The position numbers were made by a program, and so were the translations under genes. Shown here piece after piece: positions 44,300-54,949 of a stretch of DNA of 64,000 nucleotides. The first letter of the stretch is position 1; every line of letters begins with the position of its first letter. Origin of the DNA: Monoplex corrugatus (Eukaryota; Mollusca; Gastropoda; Littorinimorpha; Ranellidae); the NCBI GenBank assembly GCA_030674185.1, contig JAPXFY010000031.1, positions 37,743,862 to 37,807,861 on the forward strand, in the 5' to 3' direction. The notes under the pieces are model-generated. The model made no database searches. It had not been told where the DNA came from and saw nothing but the letters and a program-made list of their open reading frames with translations.

Positions 44300-44888
44300 G
44301 ACCTTCCACCACGAAATCAGTCTTAACTGGCATTTTGAGATATATATATCACTGGAAAGTGTACATCCTGTTGATTATTTTGGTACTTGAATAAAGCTTG
44401 TACTCTAAAAAATGTAGAAGTCATGTATATTTAAAGTCATTAAGTTGTATGACGGACATTTTGAGAAAACAGACAAAGTTTTTTGTGCTCTCCTACACAC
44501 TTTCCTTAAATTTCTTTATTTGGTGGCTTTGACCCAGTTTGTTTCTAATTTTTGCTGTCATTATCTGAAAGGTGCACCAAAGAGCTTTCCATCAGTATAT
44601 TACATGTGCGGGTACTGTACAGGTTACAGTTCATAATAAGAGACAAAAATAGGTACTTTTGGTAGGAAATTGCGTTCTTTCTGCTGCGATCAGTGCATTT
44701 AAATACTGATTTAAATTGATGAATAATATTTTTTCAAGAAAATTTTTTCTGTGAGGGATAGATTATAGTCTACAGAAATCAATTTTAAGAAAAAGTCAAA
44801 ACACCCCAGATAGACCCTCGGTCACCTTTTCAACTCCTAGTGTTGTTCGACTGACTGCGAGTTAAGACTGATTTCATGGTGGGAGGTC
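44300..44888. mobile_element. 589-bp MITE with 29-bp terminal inverted repeats and 8-bp target duplication
   Basis: Left end GACCTTCCACCACGAAATCA GTCTTAACT; right end, as complement, GACCTCCCACCATGAAATCA GTCTTAACT (27 of 29 match). ACATATAT flanks both sides (44292-44299 and 44889-44896). An 8-bp duplication fits hAT or other 8-bp-target superfamilies, but the termini are not CAGGG. The interior is AT-rich with no transposase. Confidence 0.85.
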
Positions 44889-44899
44889 ACATATATATT

Positions 44900-45588
44900 A
44901 AATATTGTACTTTGATTTGAATTGTCAAGATTTGGTGCCATGTAAATACTGTAATTACTATTATTCTTAACTCTTATTATGTATAATTCAACTCTTATCT
45001 TGTGTAATTCAACTCTTACAATGTGCGATTTAACTCTTACAATGTGTAATTTAACTCATAATGGTATCAATGCGAATGTCCAGTTATCCTTTAAAATTTG
45101 ACTGTTATAATTGTATTATGTGATTTCATCAGAGCTTGTACAATAATTAACCCTTTTCCTTTCATCCTTAACCCGATCAACAGGGTGGGGAAATGAATGG
45201 GTTCATAGGGAAACAATACAACTGGACTTTTCTTTGAAGCAGGCTGGCAGAGATTCATGCTTTGGCACTCAACCGACAGAACTGGAGGAATCAGTTCTTT
45301 AGTGCTGTGCCCCAATAACACTGTTAGTTAATGCTTCAATCATTCTGGTGGTGTGAGCTTAGTGTTGGAGGTCATTCACACAGACACACACACACACACA
45401 AAAACACATACACACACATGCAAACACACACGCAAACACACACACCTGTGCCCCTCTCTTTTTAACTTCAAGACCTTCCCTCAGTCATGTTAGAAAACAG
45501 ACTGTGGAACACTCAGGATCATGTACGTGCATGTGTGTGCGCATGTAAAAGTGTGCATGTGTGTGTGTGTGTGTATGTGTTTTGTTTG

Positions 45589-45630
<42 letters not shown>

Positions 45631-45948
45631 TGTGAGTGAGTATCCATGAGCATGTGTGTAGGTAAGACAGAGAGGATGACAATTTGGGTCAAGTCATGCA
45701 CAACCTAACAGGCTGAGTGTACTCCAGCTGTACATCTTGTATGCGTGTGTGTGTGTGTGTGTATCATTCTGTTTTTCAGCATCCTTTGTGTGTGTGTGTG
45801 TGTGTGTATCATTCTGTTTTTCAACATCCTTTGTGTGTGTGTGGTGTGTGTGCGTGCGCGCGGTGCGCGGGGGTGTGTATGAGAGAGACAGAGGACAATT
45901 TGGGTCAATAGTCACATGGGTAACAGGATGATTATATCCTAGCTCAGC

Positions 45949-45950
<2 letters not shown>
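44900..45950. other. Intergenic, no gene; GT/CA tracts and a MITE core
   Basis: Contains repeated AATTCAACTCTTA phrases (44960-45060), a shortened MITE-like palindrome at about 45148-45208, (CA)n at 45370-45450, (GT)n at 45558-45630 and a duplicated GTGTGTGTATCATTCTGTTT TTCA phrase at 45755-45830. Confidence 0.6.
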
Positions 45951-46024
<74 letters not shown>

Positions 46025-46040
46025 CGCGCGCGCGCGCGCA
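45949..46040. repeat. (GT)n ending in (GC)n
   Basis: About 36 GT units followed by GCGTGCGCGCGCGCGCGCGC; strong Z-DNA potential. Confidence 0.92.
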
Positions 46041-46119
46041 AACACATCGCATGTTTAAGAGTACTTGTATTCTTTTTATATTACTTGGCTCTTGTTCTTA
46101 CTGTGGTTCCTACACTTCC

Positions 46120-47610
46120 TACGGTTCTGAATACCTATTTCCTAATACCTATGTTCCTACAGTTCCTAATACCCATGTTCCTACAGTTCCTAGTACCCAT
46201 GTTCCTACAGTTCCTAGTACCTATGTTCCTACAGTTCCTAATACCCATGTTCCTACAGTTCCTAGTACCTATGTTCCTACAGTTCCTAATACCTATGTTC
46301 CTACAGTTCCTAATACCCATGTTCCTACAGTTCCTAATACCCATGTTCCTACAGTTCCTAATACCCATGTTCCTACGGTTCCTAGTACCTATGTTCCTAC
46401 AGTTCCTAGTACCTATGTTCCTACAGTTCCTAGTACCTATGTTCCTACAGTTCCTAATACCTGTGTTCCTACAGTTCCTAATACCTATGTTCCTACAGTT
46501 CCTAATACCTGTGTTCCTACAGTTCCTAATACCTATGTTCCTACAGTTCCTAGTACCTATGTTCCTACAGCTCTGAATACCTATGTTCCTACAGTTCTGA
46601 ATACCTGTTCCTACAGTTCTGAATACCTGTTCCTACAGTCAGTTCTGAATACCTGTTCCTACAGCTCTGAATACCTATGTTCCTACAGCTCTGAATACCT
46701 ATGTTCCTACAGCTCTGAATACCTATGTTCCTACAGTTCTGAATACCTGTTCCTACAGCTCTGAATACCTGTTCCTACAGCTCTGAATACCTATGTTCCT
46801 ACAGCTCTGAATACCTGTTCCTACAGTTCTGAATACCTATGTTCCTACAGCTCTGAATACCTATGTTCCTATAGTTCTGAATACCTATGTTCCTACAGTT
46901 CTGAATACCTGTTCCTACAGTTCTGAATACCTATGTTCCTACAGCTCTGAATACCTGTTCCTACAGTTCTGAATACCTATGTTCCTACAGCTCTGAATAC
47001 CTATGTTCCTACAGTTCCTAATACCTGTTCCTACAGCTCTGAATACCTATGTTCCTACAGCTCTGAATACCTATGTTCCTACAGTTCTGAATACCTATGT
47101 TCCTACAGCTCTGAATACCTGTTCCTACAGCTCTGAATACCTATGTTCCTACAGCTCTGAATACCTATGTTCCTACAGCTCTGAATACCTATGTTCCTAC
47201 AGCTCTGAATACCTATGTTCCTACAGCTCTGAATACCTGTTCCTACAGCTCTGAATACCTGTTCCTACAGTTCTGAATACCTATGTTCCTACAGCTCTGA
47301 ATACCTGTTCCTACAGCTCTGAATACCTATGTTCCTACAGCTCTGAATACCTATGTTCCTACAGCTCTGAATACCTATGTTCCTACAGCTCTGAATACCT
47401 GTTCCTACAGCTCTGAATACCTATGTTCCTACAGCTCTGAATACCTATGTTCCTACAGCTCTGAATACCTGTTCCTACAGCTCTGAATACCTGTTCCTAC
47501 AGTTCTGAATACCTATGTTCCTACAGCTCTGAATACCTGTTCCTACAGTTCTGAATACCTATGTTCCTACAGCTCTGAATACCTATGTTCCTACAGTTCC
47601 TAACACTTAT
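46120..47610. repeat. Minisatellite, 24/21-bp unit in two subfamilies, about 64 copies
   Basis: Left part (to about 46570) uses TTCCTAATACCTATGTTCCT ACAG; the right part uses CTCTGAATACCTATGTTCCT ACAG with frequent 21-bp versions lacking TAT. The switch is abrupt. Confidence 0.93.
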
Positions 47611-47914
47611 GTTCCTATTATATAGCAATTATTGTACTCGTATATCAACCTTATCCACAATTTTCTAATGCTAAAAATGACATTTCATGCGATAGAATAC
47701 ACACAGGCACCATTATCATCATCATCAATATAAATCATTCTTGCATATATTGCTACCCTCCAAACACATTTGGAGTCTCTGCACATCTTATACGCAATTA
47801 TCAAGACTTTTTTTAGGAGGAGCATTGAGAATTCTAGTTGTTATACTGTACTAAGTTTTGAGATACGGAAAACACAGACAACATAGATATTCAATATTTC
47901 TCACTAGCTCCGCA

Positions 47915-48780
47915 ACTACACACCCAGCATATACATGTTTCTGTAGTTCTAGAACAACTATACACCCAGCATATACATGTTTCTGTAGTTCTAGAACAAC
48001 TATACATGCAGCATATACATGTTTCTGTAGTTCTAGAACAACTATACATGCAGCATATACATGTTTCTGTAGTTCTAGAACAACTATACATGCAGCATAT
48101 ACATGTTTCTGTAGTTTTAGAAACAACTATACATGCAGCATATACATGTTTCTGTAGTTCTAGAACAACTATACATGCAGCATATACATGTTTCTGTAGT
48201 TCTAGAACTATACATGCAGCATATACATGTTTCTGTAGTTTTAGAACAACTATACATGCAGCATATACATGTTTCTGTAGTTCTAGAACAACTATACATG
48301 CAGCATATACATGTTTCTGTAGTTTTAGAACTATACATGCAGCATATACATGTTTCTGTAGTTTTAGAACAACTATACATGTAGCATATACATGTTTCTG
48401 TAGTTCTAGAACAACTATACATGCAGCATATACATGTTTCTGTAGTTCTAGAACAACTATACATGTAGCATATACATGTTTCTGTAGTTCTAGAACAACT
48501 ATACATGCAGCATATACATGTTTCTGTAGTTCTAGAACAACTATACATGCAGCATATACATGTTTCTGTAGTTCTAGAACAACTATACATGCAGCATATA
48601 CATGTTTCTGTAGTTCTAGAACAACTATACATGCAGCATATACATGTTTCTGTAGTTTTAGAACAACTATACATGCAGCAATATACATGTTTCTGTAGTT
48701 TTAGAACTATACATGCAGCAATATACATGTTTCCATATGTTTTAGAATAACTATACATGCAGCATACAGATGTTTCCTTA
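47915..48780. repeat. Minisatellite, 42-bp unit, about 20 copies
   Basis: The unit is GCAGCATATACATGTTTCTG TAGTTCTAGAACAACTATAC AT. GTTCTAGAAC is a perfect 10-bp palindrome inside each typical unit. Diverged copies continue to about 48860. Confidence 0.94.
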
Positions 48781-48961
48781 TTTTTTGGACAACTATACAC
48801 ACAGCATACAGGACTTTCCTCAGTTTTGGAACACATTTACATACACAGCATACAGATTTTTTTTTTCTGAACACACTTTCACTTTCTGAAACACAAAACA
48901 AAACACCAAGGAATGAAACACAACTTTTATTTTTCAAACAACATGGAGGGTGGGAGTTAGG

Positions 48962-49044
48962 TGTTGACCCTTTCCCTCCCTCACCATATCCACCTATGAG
49001 AAGCCAGTGGAGCTGGCAGATAGGGTGAGAGAATGAAAGAGTTA
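48962..49044. mobile_element. piggyBac-like fold-back MITE, compact copy
   Basis: TTGACCCTTTCCCTCCCTCA ... CACCTATGAGAAGCCAGTGG ... GATAGGGTGAGAGAATGAAA GAGTTAA. Confidence 0.65.
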
Positions 49045-49392
49045 AGCCTACCCAAGACACAACTGGCAGACAGGAAGTAAAGTGAACAGGCTGAATATGA
49101 ATGCTGAAAACATGAGGACAACATATAACGGATATCGCCACCAAAGCAGAAATCAGATATGTATAATATATATATATGTATATATATGTGTGTGTGGATG
49201 TTCAATATTCTAATGCGCTTATCTCAGATTACGCATATCTCAGATTACAGCTTCCTTCCAACATCTGTGGAGCACAAGACAACTAAAGAGAAATACCAAA
49301 TACACAAACAAATAAAAACAACAAACAAAAACATGATCCTAATAACAAACAAGACAAACTCGGCATTCCCAAAATGAAATGCACCTCAATAC

Positions 49393-49625
49393 GGCTCCCA
49401 CTTTTCCGCGAATTCGCAGATTTCCATGAAAACCCCGAAAGTGAGAATCCGTGAAAAAAAAATTTTCCACGAAAAAAATCTGTACCGTACTATAAATTAA
49501 GCTCAGATATGTGTTAGATTGCACCATTTTAAACGTAAATTTTCAAAGTTTTCCGGACACCCCCCCCCCCCCATCCCCCCCACTGATTTTCAGGGATTTT
49601 TGCTTTTCCTCAGTGGGAGCCCTGT
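49393..49625. mobile_element. hAT-like MITE, left end damaged
   Basis: Left GGCTCCCACTTTTCCGCGAA and right TCAGTGGGAGCCCTG are inverted. TCAATAC lies on both sides (49386-49392 and 49626-49632). The left CAG is altered. Related to the element at 5810-6093 and to 22640. Confidence 0.65.
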
Positions 49626-49671
49626 CAATACATGAATGGATGTTTACATGTATATACGTTGTTTTTTTTTT

Positions 49672-49872
49672 TTAACCCTGTCATTAACTGACTCTTGCAC
49701 CCTGTCCACCAGCATCCTGCATTGTCAACCATACTAGCAAAGCAAAAACGTAACCCTCTGACTCCCTCACCCAATCCACCAGCTTCTGTAGTAAGCTGGT
49801 AGATAGGGTGAGGAAGTCAAAGGGTTAAGCTTTTGCAGTTGGTGGGTACGGTGCAGGAGTCAAAGGGTTAAT
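49672..49872. mobile_element. piggyBac-like fold-back MITE, composite copy
   Basis: Left arm CACCCTGTCCACCAGCATCC TGCATTGTCAACCATACTAG, inner palindrome from TAACCCTCTGACTCCCTCAC to GGAAGTCAAAGGGTTAA, right arm GCTTTTGCAGTTGGTGGGTA to GGAGTCAAAGGGTTAA. Confidence 0.82.
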
Positions 49873-49884
49873 ACGGCAGTCGTA

Positions 49885-50055
49885 CTCCGATTTCAGGGGC
49901 ATGCATGCTGGGTGTTTTCCAATTTCCATAAGCCACCACCCACTGAACTGACTTGCAAGATTCTTTAACATGTGTAACTGCTATTTTGCAAGCGTATACA
50001 CACAGGGGATTCAGGTACCTGCAAGTCTGCACCTTCTCTTGACTTGGGAGATAAA
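49885..50055 (+). repeat. Dispersed repeat, pair with 63690-63850
   Basis: GCATGCATGCTGGGTGTTTT, CCACTGAACTGACTTGCAAG ATT and CCTGCAAGTCTGC align in order with the stretch near 63690-63850. Confidence 0.6.
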
Positions 50056-50795
50056 AAAAAAAAACAACCTAAAACATCCCCCCTAACAAAAAACATTTTT
50101 AAGAACATTTTCTTTTGAGAAATAGGAGCTACAACACAAACAGCACACATTCCCACTTAAACTATCACATCTACCATATGATGGCAACACAAATGTAACT
50201 TTTTTTTTTTTTTTTTTTTTTTAACACTTAGATTGCATACACTGGTTACACTAACAGAACAATATGTTAGGGAGAGACAGAACAGAAGGGAGACAAGCAC
50301 ACTTCGGACATTGCTAGTTCGGAGCGCAGGGGGGGACTGAGTACACAAGAGGCAGACAACATCATTGCTTTTCATCTGATAAGAACTACAAACACACAGA
50401 ACTACAAACACACAGAACTACAAACACAGTCATTAACATACGAAACGATACTTTCACACTGAAAACAGAAAGAAACCAGCGTCACATAAAAACCATTAAA
50501 CTTTCATTACAAACTGCAGCCGAAGAAGACTTCCAGATAAGGACAAAGCTTTTCCATGCAAAACAACAGAAACAATTCACAAGATACAAAGAAAGCTTGT
50601 CGTATTACAGTTACAGTTCGGAGTTTGTTCACATGGATTTATCTCGCTCAAGTTTCACATCTGCTCCACCCAACTGTACCAGTATTTATCCGGCAGACTC
50701 CTTTAGCCTGCGCTAAACACTATGTGCTGGTGAGGTCTTGAAATGAGAAATGGAAGAAGAACTATATACACTGACATCTGTTACGTCTGTTACTT
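50055..50795. other. Intergenic, nothing recognised
   Basis: AT-rich sequence with A and T homopolymers (50050-50062, 50198-50222) and a short triplicated GAACTACAAACACACA phrase at about 50383-50425. No gene. Confidence 0.6.
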
Positions 50796-51372
50796 TTGCT
50801 TAAAGCCCAGCAGATTGCACAGAGCCATACTAGGGTTACAACTGTTTCGAAATATGCATAGCATTTCCAACTGGGAAAAAAAAAAGAAAAGAAAATTAAG
50901 TACGCATATCAATGCATTCGTGCACATAATCTAAGGAGACGCCCCTGGCGTTGGCCATTCCATCCAATTTATCGCACAAGGGATTTAAAAAATATACCTG
51001 AATACAAATTCAGTTATAACTAAGGACACTAAAACATATACAAGCCTAAATGCCTGAAATTGCTGCCATATATCTATTTCCTTAGAGCCAAAAATGCACT
51101 CAATACGTGTACCCAATTATCAATCTTAAGAGAAAGTATGTAGGACTTATTAACCCAATCATCAATCTTAAGAGAAAGACTTATCAAACATATACAGGTG
51201 AATGGACCAGCAAGGCAGAAAGTGATGGGAAGAAATGACAGAAAGCAAAGGAACAAGGCAGAAACAACACAAGTGACAGAAAAAGAGGAAATTTCTTGAA
51301 CAGAATTTCCTGAAGGTGAGAATACTATATATTCTGAAAGAACCCCCGGCATCCCCACGGGGGAAATAGAGA
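50796..51372 (-). mobile_element. 530-bp dispersed element, near full-length copy
   Basis: Reads from TAAAGCCCAGCAGATTGCAC to GAACCCCCGGCATCCCCACG on the plus strand, the complement of 8738-9265. It has a short local duplication around 51115-51180 (CAATCTTAAGAGAAAG). Confidence 0.82.
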
Positions 51373-51738
51373 CACAAAATAAACACAATCTACAAGACAT
51401 TACCAGACTTCTCAAGACGCTGACTGTTCCCGAGACTTCTTCAGAAGCCCCCTATGGCGTTTCTTGTTCACCAAATTTCTACACAAGTTCCCGGAACAAT
51501 CAACAGCTTGTAGCATCGCAAAATAAGACACATTCTATAAGACATCAGATTTTCTTCCATACCAAAATGTTCTTGTTCACTTAGAGGGCCAAGACAACAC
51601 ACAAGACAGGTACTAATGGTGGGATACCTACACGACATGCCAACCACTACACTGAATACCTGAAGAGATCATAATTTTTTTTAATTAACATAAACAAAGA
51701 TGAAACTTGGATGAAACCTGGATGTAACCTGTTCACTC

Positions 51739-51930
51739 TTAACCGTTTGACTCCCGCACCCTGTCCACCAGCATCCTGCATTTTCAACCATGCCAGCAAA
51801 GCAAAAACTTAACCTTTTTTCTCTCTCACCCTATCCATCAGCCTCCTGTAGAAAGCTGATGGATAGGGTGAGGAGTCAAAGAGTTAAAGTTTTGCAGTTG
51901 GTGGATAGGATGCGGGAGTCAAAGGATTAA
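51739..51930. mobile_element. piggyBac-like fold-back MITE, composite copy
   Basis: TTAACCGTTTGACTCCCGCA, arm GCATTTTCAACCATGCCAGC, inner AACCTTTTTTCTCTCTCACC to AGGAGTCAAAGAGTTAA, right arm ending GGGAGTCAAAGGATTAA. Confidence 0.8.
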
Positions 51931-52084
51931 AACTGACACTACCATTCACAAAGAATAGTTACCGTATCATGACACAAAACCAGAAAACATGTCCATACCA
52001 AAGTCACACTGAAAGTCAGAGACTGTGGAGGGTATACTTGCAGTAAAGCTTGATTTCCACATGTCAGACGTTCCACAAGTTATT

Positions 52085-52655
52085 AAACCACTTAAGCACA
52101 TAATCATAGTAATGACAAAACTGGACAAACGACAAAGACAGCTGACAGTAGTTACAGTAACTACAAAACTGGACAAACGACAGTCACAGCTGACAGTACA
52201 GTTACAGTAACAACAAAACTGGACAAACGACAAAGACAGCTGACAATACAGTTACAGTAACAACAAAACTGGACATATGACAGTCACAGCTGACAATACA
52301 GTTACAGTAACAACAAAACTGGACAAACGACAGTCACAGCTGACAATACAGTTACAGTAACAACAAAACTGGACAAATGACAAAGACAGCTGACAATACA
52401 GTTACAACTAAACAACAAAACTGGACAAATGACAAATGACAGCTGACAATACAGTTACAGTAACAACAAAACTGGACAAATGACAGTGACAGCTGACAAT
52501 ACAGTTACAGTAACAACAAAACTGGACAAACGACAGTGACAGTTGACAATACAGTTACAGTAACAACAAAACTGGACAAATGACAGTGACAGCTGACAAT
52601 ACAGTTACAGTAACAACAAAACTGGACAAACGACAGTCACAGCTGACAGTAAAAC
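52085..52655. repeat. Minisatellite, 50-bp unit, about 11 copies
   Basis: The unit is CAACAAAACTGGACAAACGA CAGTCACAGCTGACAATACA GTTACAGTAA with CAAAGA/CAGTGA variants. Contains PvuII-type CAGCTG. Confidence 0.93.
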
Positions 52656-52659
52656 AGAA

Positions 52660-53480
52660 AACAAACACTGACTCAATACTTGAGTCAATTAAGCGAACAT
52701 TAGCTGCTTAACCATCTGGTTAAAGGTCTGCCTTAAAAGCAGAAAGTCAATTCCCCTGAAGCCTTTGTATGAATATATATTTTTTTCTTTTCTACATACA
52801 CATACAAAAAAAGCACAAAACAAAGAATACAAACAGTAACAGACACAACAAACTAGACAACTGCACGAACTTAACAACAAATGACAATTTACCATCAATC
52901 AAACTGCAGTCAAAACAAACTATTTCTACAGTTAAAATTCAGAAAGAACACAACTAACGATGAAAAATAAAATATACTGCTACATTCTCTGCAATTATTT
53001 ATTACACAAGAAATACCCATCACTGAGAACATATCTGAAGCCTTGAGAACCTGCAGATCTATACTCAATGATATTTAGAAACTGAGGATTAAGGCAATGA
53101 CAGTTACAATACATTAATTTGAACACTAACAGTTTAAAAAATGGACAACTTATTCAAAACAGTTACAACCAACAAACTGGACAATTTAATGGAATTAATC
53201 CAGTTTAATGAAGAAAAAAAAACGAAGTCTTACAGCTGCTTAAACATCTCCTGTGATTATGACTTGTATGTTGTGCAATGAAACACACTGGATGAAATAA
53301 CATGGTTAAAATCATTTACAATACATGTCATGTTTTCATATATTGCACTAATCTGTCTTGCAGTATCACACTCATAACAACGCCAATTCGTATTAACATT
53401 TACTTACAATGATGCTAATTTACATGAACATTGTGCTTGCATATCATATTATCTATCCTTTGTTTTGTGTTCTTTGATTC
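52660..53480. other. Intergenic, nothing recognised
   Basis: AT-rich sequence without arrays or motifs that I can name. Confidence 0.6.
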
Positions 53481-53482
53481 TC

Positions 53483-53684
53483 TTAACCTTTTGGCTCCTG
53501 TACCCTGTCCACCAGCATCCTGCATTTTCAATCATGCAATCAAAGCAAAAACTTAACACACCCTTTCATTCCCTCACCATATACCAGCTTCCTGCAGGAA
53601 GCTGGTGGACAGGGTGAGTGAATCAAAGGGTTAAGTTTTTGCAGTTGGTGGATAAAAAAAAAGTGCGGGAGTCAAAAGGTTAAG
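53483..53684. mobile_element. piggyBac-like fold-back MITE, composite copy
   Basis: TTAACCTTTTGGCTCCTGTA, arm GCATTTTCAATCATGCAATC, inner palindrome with CAGCTTCCTGCAGGAAGCTG at its centre, and right arm GTTTTTGCAGTTGGTGGATA to GGGAGTCAAAAGGTTAA. Confidence 0.82.
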
Positions 53685-53748
53685 CTCGCTTTCTGTTTTG
53701 ACGTCTTCACTGGTTTTGCCCGTCTGCAAGTTTTTTACTGTACTTTGT

Positions 53749-53935
53749 TTAATCCTTGGACTCCCTCAGCCCATCAACCAGCTGCAAAAACTTAACCCTT
53801 TTAATTCCCTCACCCCATCCACCTGCAGGAAGCTGGTAGACAGGGTAAAGGAGAGAAAGGGTTAAGTTTCTGCTTTGCTATCATGGTTGATAATGCAGGA
53901 AGCTGACAGATTGGGTGAGGGGGTCAAAGGGTTAA
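53749..53935. mobile_element. piggyBac-like fold-back MITE, composite copy
   Basis: TTAATCCTTGGACTCCCTCA, short left arm with CAACCAGCTGCAAAAAC, inner TTAACCCTTTTAATTCCCTC, then GTTTCTGCTTTGCTATCATG GTTGATAATGCAGG and GGGGTCAAAGGGTTAA. It lies 65 bp from the previous copy. Confidence 0.8.
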
Positions 53936-54437
53936 TCTTTCTTTTAGTCAAGCTTGTCCCAGTCACCAATGTGTAGTCTGATAAAATGCTGTGTTCTCTA
54001 ATGATGAAATCAAATGATGCGTCCTCCTGGCAGAGAACTTTCATAGGCAATACATAGCTGCCGACAGTTCTAAATGTCCCAAAAAACAAGAATTTGAAAC
54101 CAAGCTAACTAACTAAATATACAAATATATAAAAAAATAATCAGAAGGGCTTGACTTAAAAGATAGGAGGCTGGGATGGGAGATCCAGAATGAGGGGGGG
54201 GGGGGGATATCTGTAGTTCTTTAAAACTATTAATTAGTACATTTACACACTTTAGTTTAAGACAAAACAGCAGACACAATTTTCAACCACTTCTTCTAAG
54301 TATTCAAAAACCAGCAATTTGTCGTGAGCCACCTTTGGTATTCGAAACAAGAAAGCAATACACTGAATAACGAAAACACATATTACATACAAAGGTTCAT
54401 TATGTGAAGGGACAAAAGGAGATAAAAATAAGGAAAG

Positions 54438-54440
<3 letters not shown>

Positions 54441-54485
<45 letters not shown>

Positions 54486-54639
54486 TTGTGTGTGTTGGGG
54501 TGTGTGTGTGTTGTGTGTGTGTGTGTGTGTGTGCATTTGTGTGATGCATTGTGATAGTGTGTGGAGTGCACTCACAAAATAATGGAAAGGGGAGAGTGTG
54601 GTGTGGTGTGTGTGTGTGTGTGTGAGTGTGTGGTGTGTG

Positions 54640-54672
<33 letters not shown>

Positions 54673-54743
54673 ACTCTACTAAAATACATGGAAAGGGGGG
54701 TGTTGTGTGTGTGGCACTCTACTAAAATACATGGAAAGGGGAG

Positions 54744-54783
<40 letters not shown>

Positions 54784-54808
54784 ACTCTACTAAAATACAT
54801 GGAAGGGG

Positions 54809-54845
<37 letters not shown>

Positions 54846-54900
54846 TGTGCATGTGTGTGTGTGTGTGTTGCATGTGTGTGTGTGTGTGTGTGCACTCTAC
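54441..54900. repeat. Compound array: (GT)n alternating with a 30-bp motif
   Basis: GT tracts of variable length are separated by GCACTCTACTAAAATACATG GAAAGGGGAG (about four full copies, plus CACTCTACTAAATACAAG at the end). The motif also seems to start from AATGGAAAGGGGAG at 54580. Confidence 0.88.
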
Positions 54901-54949
54901 TAAAATACATGGAAAGGGGGAGTGTGTGCGCACACTCTACTAAATACAA

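Noticed and set aside
47915..48780. Possible CRISPR-like array of regular repeats
   Set aside because: Units are contiguous with no unique spacers, and the context is an animal genome. The same holds for the other arrays.
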